NCBI GenBank assembly: GCA_905221605.1
Contig: CAJNDS010000266.1
Location: forward strand, 130,001-182,921
Length of the DNA: 52,921 nt
Direction of reading: 5' to 3'
Source: Symbiodinium natans
Taxonomy: Eukaryota; Sar; Dinophyceae; Suessiales; Symbiodiniaceae
Positions 12,201 to 21,491 of this stretch are shown here, in pieces (within the stretch, counting starts at the first letter, position 1; every line of letters begins with the position of its first letter). Position numbers and translations under genes: made by a program. The notes under the pieces were generated by a model. The model was not told the DNA's origin. It did not search any database and saw only the letters and a list, made by a program, of their open reading frames with translations.

Positions 12201-14988
12201 AACTCTGCAGGGTTTCGGTCTACTCCTCCAGTTTAGGTTTCCAGTGTCAGGAGTCAGGGCGCCTGCATCTGAAAGCAGCGGAATCCCCAGCCCAGGAAGA
12301 GGATGCGCCTCCGGCGCTGGTCCTCACTCCCTTGATCAAGGCACCATCTTCTTGCCATCCCCTTCCATACGTCCCAAAACCCTGAAAGCCTATAAGCCCT
12401 AGAGTCCCTGGACCTGAACCATAAGCTCTCAAACTTGGAATTCCGTCGTTTTGCCTTCTGCCAGGTCACAGAGCTGTACCTCTACAAGGGCTCCAAGACG
12501 CCTCGAGGCGTCATCCGTCTTTTAAAGCGGGGGCCTGAGCTAGACAAAGAAAGCAGTTCTGACCCATTCTGACGCACAAATGGTGTTTTGCAGACTTGGG
12601 GTTTCGGCTGCCGCAAGTAAGGTGGGACTTCGAGATGCGCATCATCCAGGATGGGGAAGGAGGGCCCGCAAACTGGGGCTCGTCCGGATGGCAAGTTCGG
12701 CGTATGGAAGAGCCGTGGTGCTGTGACTGCACTGGTGTCGCTCTCTGTGTGTCCTATATCTTCATTCCCTTTGCCTCTCTAACGCTCTCTGCTAAGCACA
12801 GCACTGTCTCCCTCCATCATGCGCAGTCGTATCCGAGATGAGCGATGCCACTATTGAGGTTCATGGCAAGAGACATGCTGAAGTGTCCCGGCAAGCATGA
12901 TGCCAGTCGTGGCGAGCAGTACTCATGTGGGCATAGCAATAGGGCCGCAGGCAGGAAGCATCGGCAGTTGTCAGTTGCTCGCAGCAGAAGGGTCAGAGTG
13001 CGGAAGTGCTTGGGCCAAGCCACTTAGGTTCTGACTTGCTGACGCTCGAGGCAGTCGCAAAAAATCCGATGCGACAGTCATTCCAGAGCGCTGCGTCACA
13101 AAAAGCATCTGCTATTTGCAAGTCCCCATTCTTCATTGACAAGGTTGTTTAGAGCTCCTTTCCGTGACAGAACATGTGAATACGCAATCGGCCATGGAAG
13201 GGATAGGAGTTGTTCGATGCGACTTCTTGAAAGAGAGAACACACGGGAGTCCTCAGTCCGCCTCATCTGCCCGAGCCTCCATGCAAGGCCTGAAAAGAGC
13301 GGTACCCCCTCTCCATCTCACTCCCCGCACTTTTGATGGGAACTCGCGGGCTCAAGAGGTCACCAGGCTCCGCGAACAGCGCCCGGGTCGGATGCCCTGA
13401 ATCCCTTAGACACCCTTTTAGGGTGTTTAGGGCATCTGAAGCAAAACCTTACAACAAAGCCTGCATAATTCTTGAAGCCCTTAAGCCCTGTTCAGCATGG
13501 GCGTCCGAGGCCTCACCTGCCTCGAGTTCTGCGAAAAGAGCCAGATGCTTCTGAGCGCTGGCTTTGATTCTTGGCTGGCTTTGGCTGTTGCTGTTTACAG
13601 TACTGTAAGGTACTGTACGTATGCCTGCTTTCTATATGTATACATGTATGTATGTCTGTTGTGTATGCATGTCCGTCCGTCTGCCTATATCCGGCCGCAG
13701 TAGTCAGACACTGAAGTGCTAGAAGAATCACTTGAGCCCTATTGTGCGGCGGAAAGTCCAACCAGGACAACTACATTGTCATCTGGGATCCCAGCGCTGC
13801 AAGCTCAGGAATCAAGAATCCTCGAGAGGGTTTGGGGGTTTGGAGTTTGGTTTCGGAGCTAAGTCAGGCTTTTGCCTTGAAGAAATGCAAGATTCAAGCC
13901 CCGAGTGTAGGGAGAAGGTTTCAGGCTGAGGGCTACGACGGCTGAGCACCAGATGGCGTCCCAGGAACTCGGTGTGTTCTTCCTTCAGATGTGGGTGCGC
14001 TGTGGTTGCATGGAAGTATATGGAGAGAGGCTCATGGATCGGGAGCATAGCAGGAAGCTTGCAAACTACAGCATGATATAGAGCGTGCATTCGGATATCT
14101 TATAGATCCAGGGACGTTGAACAATGTGCCATCATTAACATTCGCTTCTCAAAGCAGCGTTGAACAGATGCAATCGCTGTACCGAGACGAAAGACGTGCT
14201 TTGATAATGGCCGATGGTACCGACTCTGTCAACACCACCCTCAGATCAAGCGAGGCGCCCCTGAGCCCCTCCTCGTGGAAAGTTGGTTCTGATGATCGAA
14301 AAGTAACAAACCTTAAAACCACTGTCGTTGACTGAGGCCCGAACCAAACCCAATTGAAGCTTCTAAAGCCCAAGCAAGACGAGCCCGGCCCCAGGCAGGG
14401 ACCCTCTCGTTCAAGCTGCGCGCCGCTTAGTTTCCAGCTCGCAGTGGCCACATAGGAGACGACAGGTTGACAGAAAGGATGATCCTTGTACGTATTACTG
14501 GGTACATCTGGGTCCTGTTAGCGTACTGTGGCGACAGCGGAATAGCAAGGGAAGTCATTCTTCGTGCTGTCGTACTGGTGCAACACGTTGGCAATGCTGG
14601 AAGATCGGAGCTCATGTGCCGCTTGTCCGGGCGCCACGAGTCAAGGATGCGGCATGCAACTCTGGCACCGAGGACGGGGCACGAGTGCAGCGTGACAGGC
14701 TTATGCAAGATGCCGGAAACAGACTATGAGTTCATGAGTCCCGGCCCTGGTTCGCGCGTGTGTGTCCAAGGCATCTGGCAAGACATCCTGCATCGGTATA
14801 GGCTTGAAAGATTGCTTGCAATGGCTTGTAATGGTGGAGACTTCGCCTCTTTGGCCGTCGCTTGTGAGACCGGCTTGATTCTTTGATGATTTGGTTCCAT
14901 CAGTCGCTGTGCCAACTTACGATAGCGTGCGCTATTTTGGCCAAAGGCCGACGTCGATGTGTGCAATGTGTGTACGCGCGCGTGTGTG

Positions 14989-15024
<36 letters not shown>

Positions 15025-15415
15025 TGTATGTATGTATGTATGTATGTATGTATGTATGTATGTGTGTAGAGTTTCATCTTTGTGGCTGTCGCGAAGACAG
15101 AAATAAAGGTACTGTGCATCCGGGCATTGGCTGAGGTGTCGACTTTGACGGTGTTGTGCGACTTTGGGATGTACGCCTCGCGCTAAGCGTGCCCGCCCTT
15201 GTTGCACTAGTACTTCTGGTATATAATATATGCATATACAGATACATATACATATACATGTCGTATATGTACATACATACATATACACACATCTACATGG
15301 TATGTGTATACATACATATGTACGTACATACATACATACATACGTACATGCATACGTGCATACATAAATAAATATTTAACGTATCCATATCCATATATAC
15401 ATACAAACATGCGTC

Positions 15416-15454
<39 letters not shown>

Positions 15455-18400
15455 ATCTTGCAGGCCATGATGCGTATGATTGCGCATAGATGGGGCCCAG
15501 GTCGATTATGCTGCATCCAAAGCTTTCATGCAACGGATCGTCGGGCGGAGGAGGCGCCAAAGATGTCTCCTGCAGGTGTTTTGGGGTCATGCTTCCTAAG
15601 CCGCTTTCGCAAGTCAGCAGTTCAAAACTACTTAAGGTATGCGAGGATCCGTAGCAAAAGCCATTTGGCGACATTTTGGTGGCAGGCTGGCGAGCTGGAG
15701 CGCCTGGAGCCGCGAGCGCTGTGCCCGCTGAGCGTCGCGCTGAGTCGCGGAGTCCGCGCGAAATTGCTTGTGCCTCGCGGGCTTTTCACAGTTTGCTCCT
15801 CATCACATGCTCCGCATTGAGTGCTTAATGTCTCTCCAGGTCGGGATCGCGTGGTCATTTCTGGTCGCAGGCAGACGAGTCGTTGTTTAATGACACCGGG
15901 GCACAAAGCCTTGGATAAAGTCTTCAGGATCGTGGTCTTCGACCGAGATGCCAATGACCCGAAGCTGACTTCCGACTGGCCCATCAATGCATTGGTGCCA
16001 TTGGCCTGGATTGCAGCAAAGCTAGCTGAAGTTTCCTTGACATCTGTGAACACAGTTGTCCACGTTAGCAAATCACGCTGGCACTCACAATATTGGCTCA
16101 CTCGTGTAGTTGCGGATGATGGCAACCTATGTTGGCATGCTGAAGTCACCCTTGCGACTGCTTCTCCGTTGGCACCTGCCAGGCCTTCGATCACAGGCAG
16201 GGACTTGTGGGCTTATGTCATATCATCATCGTAGAAGTAGTTGTAGTAGTAGTGCAGGAGCAGGAGCAGCAGCAATTGCATGGCAGGAACCTAGAAATCA
16301 TCACTCCCATCAAGAACGACCTGTATGTGTGGGATGCTGGAGCCTGAACGTGTGCAAGCTGCAGTGTTTGACGAGGCTCCAAGATTCATTTCGGCACGTT
16401 GTGAATCATGCGGACATTGTTGAGCATGGCTTACGTCTGACAGGTCCCGAGATCCTAGACATTGTCGTGTCTCGCGATCTTTTTGCCGAATTGAGTAGAA
16501 TTGCAAGCTCAGAACCTCAGACCGATAGTTTGGGGAAATTCCCGTCAACCGACCTGAACAAATAAGAATGGACGTTGCCGATCAATGATTGCAGTTAGTC
16601 ACAAGTGGGAAGACGATGAGGATCGCGTTGAAAGTGTTGGTCAATGAGTTCGGTAGAAGAAACCTCGGTTCAAGATGAATGTGTTGTTGGGGGTGAAGGC
16701 TACACCCGCCACGTAGCTGCTGTTCTGATGCTGGCCTTCCGATGCGTATGGCGTATGGTGACTCAGGCCCTGACAGGACAGCGGCTCCAAATCCATGACA
16801 ACGTCATCGATGCCAACATCACTGCAGCACACTCGGTTTCGCAGACCCCGAGGACAGGAACATAGGTCAAGAAATCCTGGCCCCGAAAACCTGACATATG
16901 CCCCAGACCCTGAAACCCCACGCTCGAATGAAACTATACGCGGCCATAGTAAGCTATGCCTATCAGCCAGAATCTTAACACATGTTAAAGCGACATCAAA
17001 ACATACACACCCCGGTCTCCCGAGGCCCTTTGCTTCGGTGCTGGGGAACGGCGTATCTTCGTGGGAGATGACGAAGGGAACATCAACTGCATCAATGCTG
17101 CGGGGAGCCTCAGGGACTACCCATGAGTGCTGTTGAACTCAGGGGTGCAAGTTCAGGGCTCCTTCGGGTTTATAGGGGCGTAGGCTTTAGGGTTTAGGGT
17201 GCATGAGGGTTTTGTACCGGGGCATCAGAAATGATATTAGAATGGGATTTGGGCTGAGGAGGGTTGCAAAGTCGTTGAGATCTTCCTGGAACCAGAGCCT
17301 GCATGGATTGGCAACAAGGAGAGGCTGTTCTTCTTTCCCTCGGCCCCTAAAATCCCCTAAGCCCGGAGCCCTTCAACCCTGGGCTCCAGAAGAAGGCAAG
17401 GCCGTGTAAACCCCTGCAAGCCCGAAAGCCCTGAGGCCTGCGGCGCAAAGCTGAAGACGTTGACTCCCCATGCCTACGAGGCGTGCGGACGTGAGATGAC
17501 ATGAGGGCATTAGGGTGTGTTGGAGCGTTGGGGGTGTTAGGGTTTTAAGGCTTGAGGGTTTTTTGCAGCCATCGTGGTTGTACCCTTGGGCTTCAAGACC
17601 CTTTGCAGGGAAGATCTATAAGCGATTCAGGTAAAAAAGGGTGCCTTTTCGGGGCAGACTCCTGTAGGGGTACGATTTTGGATCCTGTGACTTTTGCGGG
17701 TTTAGGGTGAATTTGGGGGATGCCAGGCTGTTGGAGGGTTGATGGAGTGGAACGTGTTGAGATTCCAAAGCTACAAAAAGCTACTTGACCCCACAAGCCC
17801 GTATTGGAGCCTCGACTCTGGACTCCCCTAGAGCCCCCCTGATCTTCTGCCCCTTGAAAGTTGGACACGGACGCCTGGAGAGGTCGCGCAGATCGAGTGC
17901 ATGCCGGGGAAAGTGCTGACGCTGTCGGCCCCAGAGAAGGTGGGCTTTGTTGTGAGATGTGATGTCTTGTTGAAAGCTGCCAAGCGCTCAATGGGTTTCG
18001 GCCCCAACCCAGGTCATCAATGTCCACGATGCGGCTTGGACTGCTGTGCAATGGTGTGGATTCTGCGTTCGATTTTGCTAGCTGCCAGACCGTTCCAACG
18101 TGATTGGGTTGCTGCTTCTAGGTGAAACTCTGAACCCACTGTGTCCATCGGAGAAGGAGTGAGGGCAACAAGATGCAACAACAGTGATGCAACCCCAAGA
18201 GCAACAAAGCCGTGATGAGCATCAGCGCTGAGGACACGGACGAGAAGAAGGCCATTCTGCTAAAGCAGATTGATGTCGTCAACTTACATCGCCGCCATTT
18301 CATGTGCAGACCCTGAAGCCCCCACAGCTTTCATTACCGTGCTCTCGGCTTTCCTGAGGTCGGTATTGCAGGTGTCATCCTGAGGCCGGCTGGGTACAGG

Positions 18401-19985
18401 GGGTTAGGGTTCGAGCAGATGTGCAGAGGTTTACAACGGTTGTTGGCCTAGCCTTACAGCAGTTCCCCCGACAGAGCCGAAATCCGAAGCCACAAGCATG
18501 AACTTTGTCGCAGGCTTTTGGATTGGAATGAGAACTGCATGCTAGTCCCTATCCCTGTCATCAGTCGCACAACCCTTCCAGTCTTGAGAGGTCTGCGAAG
18601 CCCACGCTGGTTGATATACTCTGCTGCAGGTTTGCACACGACGAGCGGGAAATGCTTGTCATCTCTACTGAGGAGGGAGAAGTGTGCTGGCAGCTTGGTT
18701 GCACCCGTCAGGACTTGAGGACTTCTATAGTTTTCCACTGCTACGCTGCTGCGGCAGGTACAGTGCTGATTTTGCGAAGCAAATCGCGGACACCAGCCAG
18801 TGTGCAGTGCACCATTCGCAGGCAAGTCGATGCCGTCACATATTCTCCGGAACATCCATGATTTGATACAATGCCTTGACGTGCAGGCCGTGTCGTGCTG
18901 CTCATACTTCCGACAGGCACCTCTCATCGTTTCCGCCGATGCAGGCGAGGACTAGTCGACTGACGCGCTACTAGTCGATATTGCCTCATCGCTCGTTGTC
19001 AACAGTGCCAAAATGCTTTCTGAGAGGCTCTGCAATCTTTTGGTCCGTACCTCCCCTCAGACCCTACGACTTCTTCTCGAAGAGTCTCGGCATGAAGCTG
19101 CAAGAAATGAGAGTTTGCAGATGTTTGCAGCTTTGGCCTCGGAGTGGAAGGCGATGCCTCACCTTTAACGTTTTCCATAACTTGCTTTCCCTCTCCTGCC
19201 TTTCAGAACTCATTTGTGATTTGAGCATGCCGTGATGCCGAGGATCGTCCTCGATGTCACCAGCCGCGAGGCTGTAGCATGTCTGGCCTGCTTTAGCTCT
19301 TCAGATCGATTGATCTTTGCAGGAGGCGACGGTCGGAATCACTTCCATGAGCTGGAAGCTAAGCCGGATAGTTTCAGTTTGCCTGTGCAGAAGCGATGAT
19401 CGGACCGTGGGAGCTCATGCAGAGATCCGCCTGCAGGTCTTAGCTGGCCAGACGAGTGCGTACTCTTTGTCGGCACAGACCGTGGAGGCTGGGAAGAGGG
19501 CTTAATGGATGGCTAGGGCTATGTATTTCGCGGCATTGCAGCCTAATTTCTTCGACCGTAGAATCAATGGAGCGGGTGGCGCGAATGGGGGAGTGGTCCA
19601 GGAGTGGGGCAGGGGTGCAAGAAGGATATCTTCAGGAAAAGCCGAGTTTTTCGAGCCAATTTGTGTGCATCCGCGAGATGCCACCTTAAAGAGCTCCTCA
19701 AAACTTCTGCTGGCCAGCTATAGCGTCCATCGACATCTCGGTGGTGGTGGAGAGTGCCAAGAAGCAGCAGGCCGAAATCCTTCGGAGAAAGGAGCCAACG
19801 GCCAAGAAGGTGTACGAGCACGTAGAGCCGCATTTGATGTTGGCTTTCAACTTCAAAGTTTCCCCCAAGGTCTGGTGAGGCAGCGGAGGTGATTTCTGGC
19901 CGCATCTTCGACTCGCTGCCAGCAGCTGAGTTTTCTCGTGAGCGAGGCCTTTCGTCCGAGAACCATCGAAGCTCCAGGCGATTGA
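5076..19985 (+). CDS. EF-hand plus WD40 repeat protein, WDR49/CFAP337-like
   Basis: Large split gene with an EF-hand near the start and about ten WD40 blades, matching the order of the WDR49/CFAP337 family, which are scaffold proteins of motile cilia and axonemes. Phase-consistent exons are 5076-5154, 5257-5310, 5434-5496, 5585-5660, 5916-5988, 6117-6233, 6578-6692, 6797-6873, 6949-7107, 7154-7246, 7424-7489, 7800-7839, 8930-9045, then after a very long intron 13496-13570, 13757-13795, 14673-14737, 15136-15179, 15838-15988, 16295-16335, 16767-16823, 17025-17106, 17892-17951, 18013-18030, 18210-18277, 18630-18697, 18887-18944, 19027-19112, 19323-19370, 19718-19874 and 19931-19985. Donors are GT or GC. 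A few joins (7107/7154, 7839/8930, 9045/13496, 13570/13757, 17106/17892) are not phase-proven. The true start lies upstream of 5076. Sub-blocks are described separately. Confidence 0.68.
6578..7839 (+). CDS. First WD40 blades of the EF-hand/WD40 gene
   Basis: Six exons with matching phases: 6578-6692 (ESAIVFEEGQAFGAIW), 6797-6873 (ASFFLHRQQTMLRRR; GC donor), 6949-7107 (NLVVTSGNDKTLCFWDG, a clear WD40 strand with its terminal FWD), 7154-7246 (AKYLHLPKDANAFNLVKRW; donor in GTTTGGTTTAGGG), 7424-7489 (GLKEVVGELCWCEEINV; GC donor) and 7800-7839 (RFWGWHIRDELE). On the other strand at 6531-6740 a frame is also open, but the plus reading has splice sites on both sides and the right phase, so it is preferred. 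Confidence 0.62.
8240..8310 (+). CDS. Possible intermediate exon of the WD40 gene
   Basis: After CTTCAG near 8249 a short reading (RETSDGLRRPKDHMG in the phase needed, or a competing frame with MDLDAQKIIWGT) precedes a GC donor-like site. An exon is expected between 7839 and 8930 because the phases of those two do not join, but this one is only a candidate. Confidence 0.22.
8930..9045 (+). CDS. WD40 blade exon before the long intron
   Basis: Reads KMHRSRCLATASLDTTVQIF followed by DTVQPG and ends CGVLRVLRG before GTGTTTCC. LATASLDTTVQIFD is a typical WD40 inner strand pair. In the WDR49-like family this blade is followed at once by a strand of the type GVxxLxFC, which here is found only at 13496, so the gene is interrupted by a 4.45 kb intron. 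Confidence 0.65.
9046..10712 (+). other. 5' part of a 4.45 kb intron, with stray exon-like readings
   Basis: Intron sequence of the WD40 gene. Two exon-like readings occur: about 9803-9897 (RILRVSTTTICSDTTSKELA, then WVAEMVCGDTDPAA) and about 10371-10425, where two frames compete (GRKSGSKSNAEVMEYKAP or EEWQQEQRGGHGVQSAVSAA). They may be 5' exons of the nested TIM44-like gene. A run of 20 G lies at 10247-10266. The rest shows only remnants of G-rich and C-rich telomere-like motifs. Confidence 0.35.
10247..10266 (+). repeat. Poly-G run of 20
   Basis: Uninterrupted run of 20 guanines inside the long intron. It is the longest homopolymer noticed in the window and could form G-quadruplex structure. 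Confidence 0.9.
10713..13027 (+). CDS. TIM44/mL45-like domain protein, nested gene
   Basis: Exons 10713-10778 (LNLKWAAFADGAQQAALV), 11053-11133 (AVHCVHDLLGKEQFDELEGL, then VTPGLLQ), 11664-11730 (QELRDKDRHGTEKEDWAEPP), 12279-12340 (ESPAQEEDAPPALVLTPL), 12465-12555 (VTELYLYKGSKTPRGVIRLL), 12594 to about 12650 (LGFRLPQVRWDFEMRIIQ), 12827-12894 (MSDATIEVHGKRHAEVSRQ) and 12975-13027 (LLAAEGSECGSAWAKPL). Phases agree across most joins. The helix plus 'ELEGLVTP.LL' and the later 'VRWDFEMRII' strand fit the TIM44-like fold shared by mitochondrial import subunit TIM44 and mitoribosomal protein mL45; this fold ties membranes to translation or import in mitochondria. An acidic, proline-rich insertion (12279-12340) separates the two halves. 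A 38-nt intron at 12556-12593 is unusually short. The start is unclear (perhaps near 9.8 kb) and the end is near 13.0-13.3 kb. Confidence 0.5.
13028..13495 (+). other. Intron/3' region with telomere-like palindrome
   Basis: Between the nested gene and the resumption of the WD40 gene. A frame open from about 13143 to 13290 (DRTCEYAIGHGRDRSCSMR) could be a last exon of the nested gene. At 13402-13432 a near-perfect inverted repeat joins CCCTTAGACACCCT to AGGGTGTTTAGGG, a small hairpin made of opposed telomere-like motifs. Confidence 0.35.
13496..15179 (+). CDS. WD40 blades (middle block) of the EF-hand/WD40 gene
   Basis: Exons 13496 to about 13570 (MGVRGLTCLEFCEKSQMLLS, then AGFD), 13757-13795 (NQDNYIVIWDPS), 14673-14737 (TGHECSVTGLCKMPETDYEF) and 15136-15179 (SVDFDGVVRLWDVR). 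Together they give two blades with classic GH...WD spacing: AGFD...IVIWDPS and GHECSV...DFDGVVRLWDVR. The join 14737/15136 restores Ser-Val in frame (A plus GT). This order is the one expected for WDR49-like proteins. Confidence 0.65.
13615..13695 (+). repeat. ATGT/TATG-rich microsatellite
   Basis: Short imperfect TGTA/TATG tract with later GTCC repeats, within the intron following the 13496 exon. It is the first of several TATG-type tracts in this gene. Confidence 0.6.
14990..15064 (+). repeat. (TATG)n microsatellite
   Basis: About 17 nearly perfect TATG units in the intron 14738-15135 of the WD40 gene. Both strands are open through it, which explains the artefactual long frames there. Confidence 0.9.
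15225..15452 (+). repeat. ATAC-rich tract ending in (AT)n
   Basis: Imperfect ATAC/TACA repeats over 15225-15370, then an uninterrupted AT dinucleotide run at about 15419-15452. It lies in the next intron (15180-15837) of the WD40 gene and faces the TATG tract upstream in complementary orientation. Confidence 0.85.
15838..17106 (+). CDS. WD40 blades (third block) of the EF-hand/WD40 gene
   Basis: Exon 15838 to about 15988 has RDRVVISGR and, further on, IVVFDRDANDPKLTSDWPIN, the family hallmark strand 'xVxDxxxxxxPxLTDxxPI'. A short extra piece between them (15872-15921) may be a tiny in-frame intron. Exon 16295-16335 reads ITPIKNDLYVWD, exon 16767-16823 ALTGQRLQIHDNVIDANIT, and exon 17025 to about 17106 ALCFGAGERRIFVGDDEG, then NINCINAAG. 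The joins 16335/16767 and 16823/17025 use GC donors and recreate VWD-ALTG and NIT-ALCF exactly as expected. Confidence 0.65.
17892..18944 (+). CDS. WD40 blades (fourth block) with an 18-nt microexon
   Basis: Exons 17892-17951 (GKVLTLSAPEKVGFV), 18013-18030 (VINVHD, only 18 nt), about 18210-18277 (SISAEDTDEKKAILLKQIDV), 18630-18697 (FAHDEREMLVISTEEGEVCW) and 18887-18944 (AVSCCSYFRQAPLIVSADA). The STEEGEVCW and LIVSADAG strands are typical of the last blades of WDR49-like proteins. A competing short reading at 18822-18858 (QVDAVTYSPEHP) may be another small exon. Confidence 0.5.
19027..19985 (+). CDS. C-terminal exons of the EF-hand/WD40 gene
   Basis: Exons 19027-19112 (SAIFWSVPPLRPYDFFSKS), 19323 to about 19370 (EATVGITSMSWKLSRI), 19457-19489 (CVLFVGTDRG, short), 19718-19874 (AIASIDISVVVESAKKQQAE, then ILRRKEPTAKKVYEHVEP) and 19931-19985 (FLVSEAFRPRTIEAPGD, stop TGA at 19983). 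GTDRGAIASIDIS forms a last WD40 strand, followed by a charged helix. In the 19006-19160 segment another frame is also rich in helix-forming residues; it was rejected because it does not continue the WD40 blade. Confidence 0.5.
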
Positions 19986-20806
19986 GGCTTCGAAGCTTCA
20001 TTCGCCATTGAACACAAAAAGTTCGCGGATTGCGGTGTGCAAAGTCCCAGTGTCATAGCAGCTTTCAAGGTCGCAAATCCTCCAAATTCTACAGCTCTCA
20101 ATCTCTCAGTCGTTCAACACCTTTCAATCGAGGCCGAGCTCGATGGGAAATCAATTTTGAGAGTTTGGAGACTCCCAGCATTCGTTACGTTGAATTTGAA
20201 AGCTTTTGACCTAGACACAGGTTGTTCGGGGGCCTTGCAGACTCCACATTCGCAAGCTGGGCCATCGCTCGAGTTCCGCTCGGCCTTCAAGAATTGAGCC
20301 TCTCGTCGAGCTCTTGAATGCTTAAGCTTGTCAGTGAAACCCCTCTCGAAGTCAAAGATTAGGTTCTCCAGCTTTTTCAACTTTCCAGCGCCCTCAAGCT
20401 CTCAACGTTTCAACTTCTTGAAACTTTCGATAATGCAGCGCGTTCTGGTTCGCACATTGTTGTGACGTCGAAAGCTTCACGCTTTTAATCTCGACCCGGC
20501 TTCAAACTCCTTCAAACCTTTTCTCAAACTCTGTAGGTGAGACCGCGAGCTTGCTGTTTCAAAAGCGAAATATTGAAGACTGTACCCTTGCAGGTCTGGA
20601 GTAGATGGTAAAAAACGGCTCAGTGAGAGAGTGTGTGGGCGACACGTCGTGGACAATTATGAGCACGAGGAAAAACCATGCTCTCTGCTAGTAAGGCCAC
20701 GACCGGTAAACTCGCCCGCCTATGTGTTCGGCCTAGAGAACCGGTGGATGGCTGCATCCTTAGCTTGAGCCCAGCTTGAGCCCAGCTTGAGCCACTGGCT
20801 TTTTGC
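19986..20806. other. Intergenic low-complexity CTTTCAA/TTGAAAG-rich tract
   Basis: Between the WD40 gene and the next candidate. The stretch about 20030-20560 is full of short CTTTCAA, CTCGAG and CTTGAA words and lacks splice-bounded exons. A minus-strand ATG frame (20114-20380) is open but looks compositional. At 20761-20793 a CAGCTTGAGCC unit is repeated three times in tandem. Confidence 0.35.
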
Positions 20807-20945
20807 ATGAGTCATGAGAGCTCCAGAACAAGTCTCTCAGTTGAGGTTGAGAGAGCCCATGCCTTCAGCGTGGAGGCGATCTTCGTTTGCTCACTTCTCA
20901 GAGCTTCCAACAGGGGTGCAAAGACCAGCAAGCTTTGTTGTGAGG
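20807..20945 (+). CDS. Possible first exon, unknown protein
   Basis: Opens with ATG at 20807 and reads SLSVEVERAHAFSVEAIFV and then RGAKTSKLCCE up to a GTTTCGG donor. This is followed by a long G-rich intron start with TTTAGG words, the same pattern as after other exons here. No family recognised, and the next exon was not securely found. Confidence 0.35.
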
Positions 20946-21304
20946 GTTTCGGTAGCACTTTAGGTCAGGTCTTCTGGAGATTTGTTTTAGGGGTTGGGCG
21001 TAGAGGACCGGGGATCGGGGTGAAGGGTTTTGGGTTTGATGTCTCTCCTACGCACCTTATCTTGATTACCTTTCAAAATGCGGCTAGGGCGAGGGCGGGT
21101 AGGTGCTCAAGTTACCCAGGTAAGCGGCAGCCACCAGTTCTCATTACGCTCGGCACGGGCCTTGGCACATTGACATGCTGTGTCTTAGCCAAAAACACGC
21201 GAAACAAGAGGCCGATATGTTCTAGCAATGAAATGGGCAAATACGATCAATCTAGGCATCCGTCAACCCAAAGCCCCAAGCCAACCCAGACCCAACCACC
21301 TTAG

Positions 21305-21491
21305 CCGAATCAAAGATCAACAAGATTCCACTGCTCAGGTCGAATGTACGAGCCTCCTTGGAACCCGCAAGTCGCAACTGTTCCCTTAAGCTCTCCCTGA
21401 CGTCGCCTGAGAAGGGGCCCAGATCATGTTCGGCCAAGGTGCAGAGGCTTCTGTGCGACTGTGGGCAGGGGTCTGAGATCACGCTTGAGTT
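21305..21491. CDS. Exon open on both strands, strand unresolved
   Basis: Flanked by CCCAAAGCCCC-type sequence on the left and GTTTAGG-type sequence on the right, as expected for an exon in this genome on either strand. Plus reading: ESKINKIPLLRSNVRASLEP onward to CGQGSEITLEL with a GTAGAAGG donor. Minus reading: LAEHDLGPFSGDVRESLREQ onward to SSGILLIFDSAK with a GTGGTTGG donor. Both have sensible composition and splice sites, so I cannot choose. Confidence 0.4.

Noticed and set aside
15207-15674. 155-codon minus frame through the ATAC/AT tract
   Set aside because: YIYIYIYI-type translation of a microsatellite inside an intron.
16346-16480. Reading KLQCLTRLQDSFRHVVNHAD after the VWD exon
   Set aside because: The exon at 16767 (ALTGQRLQIHDNV) continues the WD40 blade in phase, so this stretch is intron.
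19006-19160. Helical reading SERLCNLLVRTSPQTLRLLL
   Set aside because: Another frame of the same DNA (SAIFWSVPPLRPYDFF) joins the previous WD40 exon in phase and matches the expected blade.
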